Assembly: GCA_944325155.1 (NCBI GenBank)
Contig: CALUYY010000008.1
Coordinates: 32,345-96,344, forward strand
Origin: Candidatus Gastranaerophilales bacterium
GTDB lineage: Bacteria > Cyanobacteriota > Vampirovibrionia > Gastranaerophilales > Gastranaerophilaceae
Direction: 5' to 3'
Length of the DNA: 64,000 nucleotides
Shown here: positions 43,767 through 52,176 of the stretch, in pieces
Layout: each line of letters begins with the position of its first letter
Numbering within the stretch: position 1 is the stretch's first letter
Notes under the pieces: model-generated
What the model saw: the letters and a program-made list of their open reading frames with translations, nothing else
Databases searched by the model: none
Told to the model about the DNA's origin: nothing
Program-made: the position numbers and the translations under genes

Positions 43767-44141
43767 TTATAATGATACAACAAACTGCCCTAAAGTATAC
43801 TGGTTATAAAAACCGCATTCGTTATAATCCGTTTTAAATTGGGGAGCATTTTTAGATTCCGTTTTAATCTGCTCTTCAAGACGTATTGTTTCATCGTTTA
43901 TATATTTTAATATAGGAGCAAAATAAGTTTTTGTACTGTTTTCTCTTTGATGTTTAATATTTTCTAATCCGCTTCTTATTTTATTCAAAAGCTCTTCTTC
44001 TTTTTTCTTTGCTTCAATATCTTCAACGCTCATTAATTGAACAGGCTTTCTTGAAGTCTGTAAAGCTTTTTGACTTTTTACGGCAGCATTGCCCGTTTTC
44101 TTCTTATCCGTTTTTTTAAAAAATAATTCTAAAAAATTCAC
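43767..44141 (-). CDS. Hypothetical Lys-rich protein
   Basis: These 124 residues match no family I know. The start 'MNFLELFFKKTDKKKTG' is amphipathic and basic. A charged helix follows ('EDIEAKKKEEELLNKIRSGL'), then 'TYFAPILKYINDETIRLEEQ' and a C-terminus 'YNECGFYNQYTLGQFVVSL'. Coiled-coil character is likely. It sits 29 nt after a second small coiled-coil gene and upstream of atpDC on the same strand. Confidence 0.6.
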   Translation of the reverse strand: MNFLELFFKKTDKKKTGNAAVKSQKALQTSRKPVQLMSVEDIEAKKKEEELLNKIRSGLENIKHQRENSTKTYFAPILKYINDETIRLEEQIKTESKNAPQFKTDYNECGFYNQYTLGQFVVSL

Positions 44142-44170
44142 TTTTTTCTTCCCCTCCGCAATAAAAGCCG

Positions 44171-44401
44171 TTAATTAAAAGGACTGAAATAAACACCGGA
44201 TTTTAAATGCACGGGCGCCGTTTCATCTTCTTTGAGCCTTTTAATATAAACAAGATTGCTTATATGAAGTTTTTCTTCAAGTGCTCTTAATCTTTTATCA
44301 ATTGAATTTTTAATCTCAGCCAGCCTGTCAATTTCCGCCGATTGAAAAATAAAATCATCAGGCAGCCTGTCCATAAAGCTGACATTCTCGTAACCGTACA
44401 T
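44171..44401 (-). CDS. Hypothetical small coiled-coil protein
   Basis: The product is 76 residues: a short head ('MYGYENVSFMDRLPDDFIF'), a helix with heptad-like spacing ('AEIDRLAEIKNSIDKRLRAL', continuing 'EEKLHISNLVYIKRLKE') and a tail 'GVYFSPFN'. There is no recognised domain. The pairing with the adjacent 124-residue gene suggests they work together; nothing else can be inferred. Confidence 0.55.
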   Translation of the reverse strand: MYGYENVSFMDRLPDDFIFQSAEIDRLAEIKNSIDKRLRALEEKLHISNLVYIKRLKEDETAPVHLKSGVYFSPFN

Positions 44402-44486
44402 TTTTCTTCCCTGACTTTAAATTTGTGCCTAATATAACTTACTTTAATAAAAACTTTTTAAAAGTAAAAATTGACAAACGCAAACC

Positions 44487-44520
44487 AAAAAAGCGTGTCA
44501 AATTCAATAATGACACGCTT
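44487..44520 (-). terminator. Terminator of the SLOG-family gene
   Basis: Read on the minus strand, AAGCGTGTCA and TGACACGCTT form a 10-bp stem around a 10-nt loop and are followed by TTTTTT. It lies about 20 nt past the stop codon of the gene at 44540-45103. Confidence 0.8.
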
Positions 44521-44539
44521 TATATATCTTTACAAAAAA

Positions 44540-45103
44540 TTAATCAAGGTAAAATACGGTTACAACCTTATGTGCTTCTTCCGCAAATTCAACCGCTTTA
44601 TGCAGGGTGCCTGACGTATGCGATAAGAAACAAATTAACTGCTGGCATTCGGTTATAATTTCACGGTTGCAGATTCTTGAAGCATCCGTTAAAGTCATCA
44701 TGGCTCTATCCGGGTGTTCAACAATGTTTGGAACCCCTATAAGCTGATCCTGAACATCGGAGGGCTGCTGACCTATTGTTTGGGGAAGAATGACTTTTAA
44801 ATTTTGGGGATTAGCTTTCATAGCGCCTCTTATGGCTGCTGCGTTTGTCCCCGAGGAGCCGCCCGAAGTTATAATTGTATTCCCTTGCATAACAAGAGAA
44901 GTGGTGAGCGTTTCAATTATCTGCTGGTGGGTGATTGCAAGGTTTCTGGAACCTATAATGGCAATTTTCTTGGCGGATTGCCTTATTGTGGCAAGCTCCT
45001 GCACAAGCGTATCAACCTTATCGATATCATCATCGGATACCTTGTCCAAATCATCCAAAGGTACCATAATCGACGGTTGATTTTCATTTGAATTTTCTGT
45101 CAT
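44540..45103 (-). CDS. SLOG/DprA-like Rossmann protein, cyanobacterial type
   Basis: This 187-residue protein has an acidic N-terminal 25 residues and a helix 'DTLVQELATIRQSAKKIAII'. The nucleotide-binding SLOG core follows: 'IGSRNLAITHQQ', 'NTIITSGGSSGTNAAAIRGA' and 'LKVILPQTIGQQP', with the tail 'CNREIITECQQLICF' and 'HKVVTVFYLD'. The layout matches a cyanobacterial family often annotated as DNA recombination-mediator protein A. It lacks the DprA winged helix and is shorter than DprA, so a role in DNA uptake is unproven. It is divergent from pcrA. Confidence 0.78.
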   Translation of the reverse strand: MTENSNENQPSIMVPLDDLDKVSDDDIDKVDTLVQELATIRQSAKKIAIIGSRNLAITHQQIIETLTTSLVMQGNTIITSGGSSGTNAAAIRGAMKANPQNLKVILPQTIGQQPSDVQDQLIGVPNIVEHPDRAMMTLTDASRICNREIITECQQLICFLSHTSGTLHKAVEFAEEAHKVVTVFYLD

Positions 45104-45194
45104 TTAAAGTTTTCCTTAAAATTTTTGTATTATAATAATAGCATATTTTTCATATTTTTCAATTTTTTATTTTTATTAAAGAGGAAGTTTTTAA

Positions 45195-47759
45195 GTGATA
45201 CAAGAAGATACCGGCTTTTTGAAGGGGCTGAACAACGAACAAAGACAGGCAGTTAAAGCCGACTCCGGCGCCGTTTTGGTTTTGGCGGGAGCGGGAAGCG
45301 GAAAAACAAAAGTTTTAACTTCAAGAATTGCCAACCTTGTCGATACGGGCGCAAACCCTTTTGAAATTCTGGCGGTAACTTTTACAAATAAAGCAAGCAG
45401 AGAAATGCAGGCAAGGTTAAGTCTGTATCTGGGAGAACCCGTGGTAAGAAAAATGTGGGTCGGAACCTTCCACAGCATTTCTGGCAAAATCTTAAGAAGA
45501 AATCTGGATTCCTATCAGACAAAAGACGGCAGACACTGGAACAACAATTTTGTAATTTATGATGATACGGACACAAAAACAATAATCAAAAACGCCGTTA
45601 AAAAAATGAACCTCGATGAAAAAATTTATGATGTCAAACTGGTTAAAACAATCATCTCAAACGCAAAGAACAAAATGCTTGACGCATACGCCTTTGCAAG
45701 CACCGCAAGAGATTATAAAACGGAAAAAATTTCAGAAATTTATTATGAATATGAAAAACAGCTTGCAATAAATAATGCGCTTGATTTTGACGATATGCTC
45801 ATGCTTTGCGTCAACCTGATGAAACAGAATGAAATTATAAGAAACAATTATAAAGAGCGCTTTAAGCATATTCTTGTCGACGAATTTCAAGACACAAACA
45901 AAACACAATATGAATTTATAAAACTTTTATTTGACGAAGAAAAATCTCAAAGGAAAGACTGCTCTCTTTGCGCCGTGGGCGATGTCGACCAATCAATTTA
46001 CAGCTGGAGGGGAGCGGACTATAAAATAATTTTAAATTTTCAAAAAGATTATAAAAATACAAAACTTATCAAACTTGAACAAAATTACCGCTCAACGGGA
46101 AACATTTTAAATGCGGCAAACGAAGTTATTCAAAATAACGTTGAAAGGCTTGATAAAAACCTTTATTCAACAAAAGGCGACGGGGATAAAATCGTTGTTT
46201 TTGAAGCGGAATCCGATTATGATGAAAGTTTATATACCGCAAAAAAAATAAAAGAATTGAATAAAGCGGGGGTTCCTTATGAAGATATTGCCGTTTTATA
46301 CAGAACAAACGCCCAGTCAAGAGGAATTGAAGAAGCCTTAATGTCAAATAACATCCCCTATAAAATCGTAGGGGGGCTAAGATTCTATGAAAGAAAAGAA
46401 ATTAAAGACATAGTCGCATATTTAAAATTAATCTATAATAAACACGACAATCAAAGCTTAAGGCGTGTAATTAACGTTCCCAAAAGAGGAATAGGCGACA
46501 CTACCTTAAAAAAAATCTTTGATATAGCGGATGAAAAAGAAATTTCCGCATTTGATGTCATAGAACGCATTAATGATTATCCCGATTTTTCTTCCCGCCA
46601 CACGGGAGTGCTTCTTAATTTTGCAAATATGATTAATTCATTGATTGAAAAACAAACCAATTTTGAATTATCGGAATTCGCCTCTCTTGTTATGGAAGAA
46701 ACGGGCTATATCAGAGAATTAAGAAGCGAAGATACCGTTGAAAACCAGTCAAGGCTTGATAACCTTCAGGAATTTATAAACGTAATAAAAGAATTTGAAG
46801 ACGATGATTTTGAAATTGACGAAGAAGAAGATTTGGGAATCTTGGGAAATTTCTTATCGCAGGTTGCCCTTGTTTCAGACGTTGATGAAATGAAGGAAGA
46901 AGAAAAATCAACCGTGTTAATGACTCTGCATGCCGCAAAAGGGCTTGAATTTCCCGTTGTTTTTCTTGTCGGGCTTGAAGAAGGGCTTTTTCCCGGATCA
47001 AAAGCGGTAAATAACGTTTATGAAAACAAAAACGAACTTGAAGAAGAAAGAAGATTAATGTATGTGGGAATTACAAGAGCAAAAGAAACCCTCTATCTTA
47101 CATACGCAAAAAGAAGGCGTGTCTGGGGCGATATTAAATTTTTCCCGAAAAGCAGATTTATAGATGAAATCCCTTCTTATTTAATTGAAGAAGATGACAT
47201 ATCATCATCCTCCAAAAATAACGTATATGATAACGATTATACCCGTAAATCTTCATCATCAAGCTTTAAAAACGCTGTTGAACAATTCAGAAAAGCAAAA
47301 AAAGAAGCAGGCACAATTTCAAAATCGGCAGAATCGGTTATAATAAAACATTCAAATTCAAACCCGAACAATTTAGCTTCAAGCATTAAAGACGCAAAGA
47401 AAAAAACAACGATAGTGGTTAAAAAGAAGGCTTCAAAACCTTTAACGGAGCCGGTTGAATTAAAAGAAGAAATAAAAACACCCGAAATTAAAAAAGACAT
47501 AAAAAAACCCGAATCCGAAACCCAGAAAATTAACGTGTCGGACCTTATCAACAAATGCAAACAAAAAGCTTCAAACACAAACACAACGCTTAACAAAAAA
47601 GGCTTTCCCGTAGGTTCAAGGGTCTTTCATTCAACGTTTGGCATAGGATTTATAAAAGATTCAAAAGAAGAAAACGGCGATATAATCTATACCGTTGATT
47701 TTACAAAATCGGGAACAAAAACTCTTGAAAATAAAACTTCCAATCTGAAAGCGTTTTAA
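45195..47759 (+). CDS. pcrA: ATP-dependent DNA helicase PcrA/UvrD
   Basis: This 854-residue SF1A helicase has all motifs in order: Q motif 'LNNEQRQAV', Walker A 'AGAGSGKT', 'TFHSISGKILRR', motif II 'DEFQDTNKTQYE', 'GDVDQSIYSWRGAD', 'EQNYRST', 'TLHAAKGLEFPVVFLVGLEE' and 'YVGITRAKETLYL'. A Lys/Ser-rich linker (about 690-790) joins the C-terminal tudor-like PcrA domain ('GSRVFHSTFGIGFI'), which binds RNA polymerase. It starts at GTG 45195, with AGAGGAAG 8 nt upstream. purS begins 3 nt after its stop. Confidence 0.95.
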   Translation: MIQEDTGFLKGLNNEQRQAVKADSGAVLVLAGAGSGKTKVLTSRIANLVDTGANPFEILAVTFTNKASREMQARLSLYLGEPVVRKMWVGTFHSISGKILRRNLDSYQTKDGRHWNNNFVIYDDTDTKTIIKNAVKKMNLDEKIYDVKLVKTIISNAKNKMLDAYAFASTARDYKTEKISEIYYEYEKQLAINNALDFDDMLMLCVNLMKQNEIIRNNYKERFKHILVDEFQDTNKTQYEFIKLLFDEEKSQRKDCSLCAVGDVDQSIYSWRGADYKIILNFQKDYKNTKLIKLEQNYRSTGNILNAANEVIQNNVERLDKNLYSTKGDGDKIVVFEAESDYDESLYTAKKIKELNKAGVPYEDIAVLYRTNAQSRGIEEALMSNNIPYKIVGGLRFYERKEIKDIVAYLKLIYNKHDNQSLRRVINVPKRGIGDTTLKKIFDIADEKEISAFDVIERINDYPDFSSRHTGVLLNFANMINSLIEKQTNFELSEFASLVMEETGYIRELRSEDTVENQSRLDNLQEFINVIKEFEDDDFEIDEEEDLGILGNFLSQVALVSDVDEMKEEEKSTVLMTLHAAKGLEFPVVFLVGLEEGLFPGSKAVNNVYENKNELEEERRLMYVGITRAKETLYLTYAKRRRVWGDIKFFPKSRFIDEIPSYLIEEDDISSSSKNNVYDNDYTRKSSSSSFKNAVEQFRKAKKEAGTISKSAESVIIKHSNSNPNNLASSIKDAKKKTTIVVKKKASKPLTEPVELKEEIKTPEIKKDIKKPESETQKINVSDLINKCKQKASNTNTTLNKKGFPVGSRVFHSTFGIGFIKDSKEENGDIIYTVDFTKSGTKTLENKTSNLKAF

Positions 47760-47762
47760 ATT

Positions 47763-48020
47763 ATGAAATTTAAAGTAAAAATTACCGTTTTTCAAAAAAA
47801 GGACGTTCTTGACCCTAAAGGAGAAACTTTATCTTCTCTTTTAAAAAGGTTAAATTTTGACAAAAACCCTGTCTGTTCCGTCGGAAAATATTTTGAACTT
47901 GAATTAAATGCAAAAAATAAAGAGGATTTGGATAAAAAACTTAAAACAATATGCCTTGACGTTTTATCAAACCCCCTGATTGAAGATTATGAAATTTTAT
48001 CGGCAATGGAGATAAAATGA
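47763..48020 (+). CDS. purS: Phosphoribosylformylglycinamidine synthase subunit PurS
   Basis: This 85-residue protein has the PurS pattern: 'KITVFQKKDVLDPKGETLSS', 'VCSVGKYFELELNA' and 'LSNPLIEDYEIL'. It bridges PurQ and PurL in the three-part FGAM synthase. Its end overlaps the purQ start by 4 bases (ATGA). Confidence 0.93.
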   Translation: MKFKVKITVFQKKDVLDPKGETLSSLLKRLNFDKNPVCSVGKYFELELNAKNKEDLDKKLKTICLDVLSNPLIEDYEILSAMEIK

Positions 48021-48640
48021 AAAAAATAAAAGCGGGCGTCATTGTTTTCCCGGGTACAAATTGCGAAAAAGATACATTTGACGCACTTATGGAATGCGGG
48101 TTTAATCCTGAATATATTTATGCAAACGAAACCAATCTTAAACCGTTTGATATGATAATTCTCCCCGGCGGTTTTTCATACGGAGATTATATACACTCGG
48201 GAAGAATTGCAAAATTTTCCCCCGTAATTAATTCAATTAAAAATTTTAACGGCTTAAAAATAGGAATTTGCAACGGCTTTCAAATTTTAACGGAAATTAA
48301 TCTGCTTCCGGGGGCGCTTTTATTAAATAAATCATCATATTTTATCTCAAAAAACCAATCCCTTATTTTTAAAAACAAAAAAATCTCTCTTCCCGTTGCC
48401 CACAGAGAAGGAAGGTTTTATGCGCCCGATGACATCTTAAAGAAAATAAAAGAAAATAATATGATATTTTTAAAATATGATACAAACCCGAACGGCTCAA
48501 TCGATAATATAGCGGGACTTGTCGATTATAAAACAAAAACTCTTGCTCTTATGCCGCACCCGGAGCGTGCCGTATTTAAAAACCTGAATAACGGGTGCGA
48601 CGGCAGACTTATTTTTGAATTTTTTAAGGAGCTTATATGA
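48017..48640 (+). CDS. purQ: FGAM synthase glutaminase subunit PurQ
   Basis: This 207-residue class I glutamine amidotransferase begins 'AGVIVFPGTNCEKDTFDALM'. The nucleophile Cys lies in 'GICNGFQIL' and the His-Glu pair in 'ALMPHPERAVF', with 'PVAHREGRFYA' between. It supplies ammonia to PurL. It overlaps both purS and purL by 4 bases, so the three are translationally coupled. Confidence 0.95.
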   Translation: MKKIKAGVIVFPGTNCEKDTFDALMECGFNPEYIYANETNLKPFDMIILPGGFSYGDYIHSGRIAKFSPVINSIKNFNGLKIGICNGFQILTEINLLPGALLLNKSSYFISKNQSLIFKNKKISLPVAHREGRFYAPDDILKKIKENNMIFLKYDTNPNGSIDNIAGLVDYKTKTLALMPHPERAVFKNLNNGCDGRLIFEFFKELI

Positions 48641-50793
48641 AATTATATGAAGCCTTAAATATTAAAAAAATTGAATACGATGAAATCATAAAAAGGTTAA
48701 AAAGAACTCCCGATGACCTTGAATTATATTTATTTTCCGCAGCCTGGAGCGAACATTGCGGATATAAACATTCAAAAAAATATATAAAAAACTTCTATAA
48801 AAAAGGCGCATATCTTCCTGATGAAAACGCCGGCGGAATCGAGATAAATAACCACGTCATATTTTTTAAAACCGAATCTCATAACCACCCTTCCGCAATT
48901 GCCCCTTATCAGGGTGCGGCAACGGGAATAGGAGGAATTATAAGAGATATTTTAGCGCTTAACGCAAGACCAATTGCGCTTTTAAACTCTTTAAAATTCG
49001 GCTCTCCGGATGAAAATAAAACAAAATATCTTTTAAACGGAGTAACGGAAGGAATTTCCGATTACGGAAATTCAACGGGAATCCCAAACATCGGGGGTGA
49101 AACCGAATTTTTTGACTGTTATTATGATAACCCGATTATAAATGTTTTTTGTCTGGGCGTTGCAAAAAAAGATAAAATCAAAACATCAATCCCCAAAAAA
49201 GATAATATTCTTATTCTTCTCGGTTCGAAAACCGGGCGAGACGGGCTTTTTGGCGCAAGCTTCGCCTCAAGAAATTTAAGCGAAGATAAAAAAGACGACG
49301 ATAAATTCTCCGTTCAAATCGGAAATCCGTTTTTAAAAAAACTTTTAATTGAAGCAAGCCTTGAAATTTTATCCCTTAAAACAACAATAGCTTCTCAAGA
49401 TTTGGGTGCGGCGGGGCTTTTAAGCTCAACATCGGAAATGGCAAATAAAAGCAATCTGGGAGTTGAAATTTATATTGATAAAGTTCATACAAAAGAAACT
49501 CTTGAACCGAATGAAATAATGTTATCGGAATCACAGGAAAGAATGCTTTTTGCAATTGATAAAAAGGGGCTTGAAGATACAATTAAAATTATTCAAAAAT
49601 ATGAACTTGATTATTCAATAATAGGAAAAATCACAAACGATAAAAATTATAAAATAATAAAAAATAATAAAATAATAGCAAATATCCCCGTTAAAATTTT
49701 ATGCAGCCCGTATCTGTATAATCTTAACGGAAATTATAAAAAAGAAATAAAAAATGAAGAATTTAAAACAAATAAAACATTTGATGAAGTTTTAAATCTT
49801 CTTGTTCAAAATGAAAACTTTGCGGATAAAAATTATATCTATACAAAATATGACCGCACAATTCAAAACAGAACCGTCCTTAACCCTGAAATTTCAAAAG
49901 GCGCTTCCTGTATATACCTTGAAGAAGAAAATTGCCATATAGGGCTTACCATGGATTCAAACCCTTTATGCGTTAATTTTGAACCGTATCAGGGCACAAT
50001 TAATACTATTTATGAATCATACAGAAACCTTGTCTCGGGGCGGTTTGAACCGAAAGGAATAACCGATTGCCTCAATTTTAAAAACCCCGAAAAAATTGAA
50101 GGGGCTTATGAATTTATACAATCCGTCAAAGGAATAAAAAAAGCGTCAAAAAAACTTAAAATTCCCGTGGTTTCAGGTAACGTTTCATTTTATAACGAAT
50201 CGGACAAAATAAAAATCTATCCTTCGCCCAATATTGTAATGATAGGAATTCAAAACGATTATAATAAAATTTTAAAAACAATAACAAAAGCCGATGACAC
50301 AATTTTTTTAATCGGAAAACAAATAAATAAAAATTCAAAAACCCTGGGTTCAATTTATCATATAATTTCAGAAAATAAGACATCCGGAAAAATTGATAAA
50401 ATTAATTATAAATTGGAAGAAAAATTAAAAAAAGCAATATTTTCTCTTGATTTAACGGGCGCAATCGATGTTCAAAGAGGGGGAATTTTAGGAGCGCTTC
50501 TTATTCTTCTTTTTAATTCAAATTCTGGTTTTATCGGGAACTTCAAAAGCTATGATTCAAAAGATGAAAATTTAAAATTAAAACTTCTTTTCGGCGAAAT
50601 TACGGGAAGATATTTAATTTCAACCGGTAAAAAAAATGAAACCGCAGAATTTCTGGATAAAAACAAAATCCCTTATAAAATCCTGGGCAAAACAATAAAA
50701 GAACCTTATTTAGAGATTTTTAACAAAAATTACGACCTTATAAAATTAAAAGATATTTATACAAATTCAATTAAAAATAAAATGGAAAACTAA
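48637..50793 (+). CDS. purL: FGAM synthase synthetase subunit PurL (small form)
   Basis: This 718-residue enzyme of the fourth purine step has 'SAAWSEHCGYKHSKKYIKNF', 'TESHNHPSAIAPYQGAATGI', 'GIPNIGGETEFF', 'SQDLGAAGLLSSTSEMA' and 'PVVSGNVSFYNES'. It is the small type that needs PurS and PurQ, both encoded just upstream. Its stop codon lies in the arm of a terminator hairpin shared with the convergent ctpA. Confidence 0.95.
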   Translation: MKLYEALNIKKIEYDEIIKRLKRTPDDLELYLFSAAWSEHCGYKHSKKYIKNFYKKGAYLPDENAGGIEINNHVIFFKTESHNHPSAIAPYQGAATGIGGIIRDILALNARPIALLNSLKFGSPDENKTKYLLNGVTEGISDYGNSTGIPNIGGETEFFDCYYDNPIINVFCLGVAKKDKIKTSIPKKDNILILLGSKTGRDGLFGASFASRNLSEDKKDDDKFSVQIGNPFLKKLLIEASLEILSLKTTIASQDLGAAGLLSSTSEMANKSNLGVEIYIDKVHTKETLEPNEIMLSESQERMLFAIDKKGLEDTIKIIQKYELDYSIIGKITNDKNYKIIKNNKIIANIPVKILCSPYLYNLNGNYKKEIKNEEFKTNKTFDEVLNLLVQNENFADKNYIYTKYDRTIQNRTVLNPEISKGASCIYLEEENCHIGLTMDSNPLCVNFEPYQGTINTIYESYRNLVSGRFEPKGITDCLNFKNPEKIEGAYEFIQSVKGIKKASKKLKIPVVSGNVSFYNESDKIKIYPSPNIVMIGIQNDYNKILKTITKADDTIFLIGKQINKNSKTLGSIYHIISENKTSGKIDKINYKLEEKLKKAIFSLDLTGAIDVQRGGILGALLILLFNSNSGFIGNFKSYDSKDENLKLKLLFGEITGRYLISTGKKNETAEFLDKNKIPYKILGKTIKEPYLEIFNKNYDLIKLKDIYTNSIKNKMEN

Positions 50794-50818
50794 AAGGCTC
50801 AATCTTTATTGAGCCTTT
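50793..50818. terminator. Hairpin overlapping the stops of purL and ctpA
   Basis: AAAGGCTCAAT (50793-50803) and ATTGAGCCTTT (50808-50818) form an 11-bp stem with a CTTT loop. The purL stop is at the left foot, and the ctpA stop (50806-50808) is in the loop and right arm. T residues follow on the plus strand only as part of the arm. Confidence 0.7.
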
Positions 50819-52047
50819 ACAATGTCTTTATTTGAAGCCTTGAGTTCGTTTACTTTTTTAACAAGAACCTCGTTTGCCTTTTGAATTTGAGGGTCAATTT
50901 TTTTATCCGCATCTTCTTTTGTATATTCAACTTTAATATCGGGAACAATTCCTTTTTTATTAATATCGGTGCCCGAAGGCGTTAAATATTTTTGAATTGT
51001 AATATGCATTGCAGCGCCGTTTGGCATTTTGTTAATTTCCTGCACAAGGCCTTTTCCGAAAGATTTTGTACCTATTATTGTCGCCCTTTTATTATCTTTA
51101 AGTGCACCCGATAAAATTTCGCTCGCCGAAGCCGACCCTCCGTTTATCAATACCGCAAGAGGCTTATCGGTTAATGTCATTCTTGTTGCCCTTGATGTTT
51201 CTTTATAGCCGTCTCTGTCTACCGTTGACACTATAACTTTTGAATCAAGAAGATAATCGGCAATAAAAATTGCGTTTGTCAAAAGTCCGCCGGGATTTGA
51301 CCTTAAGTCGATTATAATTGCGTCTTTGTCCTTATTTGATTCAATGGCGTCCCTGAATTCATCCGACGCATTTCTGCTTATAAAAGAACTCAATCTTATA
51401 TATCCTATATTAGGGTCAAGTTTAACGTTTTCGGGTAATTTAATCGAGACGGATTTTAACTCAATGTTTTCTCTTGTTATGGTATATAGTTTGGGTTCTT
51501 CTTTTCCCCTTTTAACAAGAAGCTTAACCTGGGTGCCTTCTTTGCCTCTGATTTTATCCGCCGCCTTATCAACGGTAATACCCTTTGTTGATTTACCGTC
51601 AATTTCAAGAATTTCATCTTCCGCTTTTAAACCCGCTTTTTCACCCGGAGTATCTTCAAGAGGAGCGATGATTAAAAGCTTTCCGTCCCTGACTCCTATC
51701 TGAACGCCTATTCCGGATAGCTGCCCCTGAATTGAAGCCGTTTCTTCGGAATATTCCTTCGGGCTTAAAAATCTGGTATAAACATCATTTAAGCTTGAAA
51801 CCATTGTTTCAATCGCAATATATGCATCTTCATCCGTTTCTATAACATCGTCATATTTATGGCGCCACCTGTCCCAGTCCTGGTTATTATTTGTCTGATC
51901 CACATATTTTGAATTAATTAAATTCCAGGCTCTGTCATACATAGTCTGCGGCGTTTGCGCCAATACTTTACCGTAATTTGCGGTCGTGAGGCAAAACAGA
52001 AAATATATCGCAACAAACAGGGAAAGTTTTTTTAAAAAATCGCTCAT
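50806..52047 (-). CDS. Carboxyl-terminal processing protease (S41 family)
   Basis: This 413-residue protein has a signal peptide (about 1-30), a cap helix region ('YDRAWNLINSKYVD', 'LNDVYTRFLSPKEY'), and a PDZ domain at about 100-185 ('GVQIGVRDGKLLIIAPLEDT', 'GLKAEDEILEIDGKST'). The catalytic part has Ser in 'NGGSASASEILSGAL' and Lys in 'GTKSFGKGLVQ'. It cleaves C-termini of exported proteins, as CtpA does for D1 in photosynthetic relatives; with no photosystem here, its substrate must differ. It is divergent from the cyclase gene. Confidence 0.94.
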   Translation of the reverse strand: MSDFLKKLSLFVAIYFLFCLTTANYGKVLAQTPQTMYDRAWNLINSKYVDQTNNNQDWDRWRHKYDDVIETDEDAYIAIETMVSSLNDVYTRFLSPKEYSEETASIQGQLSGIGVQIGVRDGKLLIIAPLEDTPGEKAGLKAEDEILEIDGKSTKGITVDKAADKIRGKEGTQVKLLVKRGKEEPKLYTITRENIELKSVSIKLPENVKLDPNIGYIRLSSFISRNASDEFRDAIESNKDKDAIIIDLRSNPGGLLTNAIFIADYLLDSKVIVSTVDRDGYKETSRATRMTLTDKPLAVLINGGSASASEILSGALKDNKRATIIGTKSFGKGLVQEINKMPNGAAMHITIQKYLTPSGTDINKKGIVPDIKVEYTKEDADKKIDPQIQKANEVLVKKVNELKASNKDIVKAQ

Positions 52048-52141
52048 TATTTTTGCTCCCGAATTTTCAAATCTGATCTCATCACTTATAACATGATTGT
52101 AGTATAAATTTTATTTAAGGACAAATTTTCAAGCGAAATAT

Positions 52142-52170
52142 TTGGCAAAAAAGAACATATAAAGTAAAAT
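52142..52170 (+). promoter_or_regulatory. Cyclase promoter implying a leaderless mRNA
   Basis: TTGGCA (52142-52147), a 17-bp spacer and TAAAAT (52165-52170) form a good sigma-70 promoter. Its expected start, about 7 nt past the -10, falls at the ATG (52177) of the cyclase gene. There is no SD sequence ahead of the codon. Confidence 0.6.
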
Positions 52171-52176
52171 AAACGT

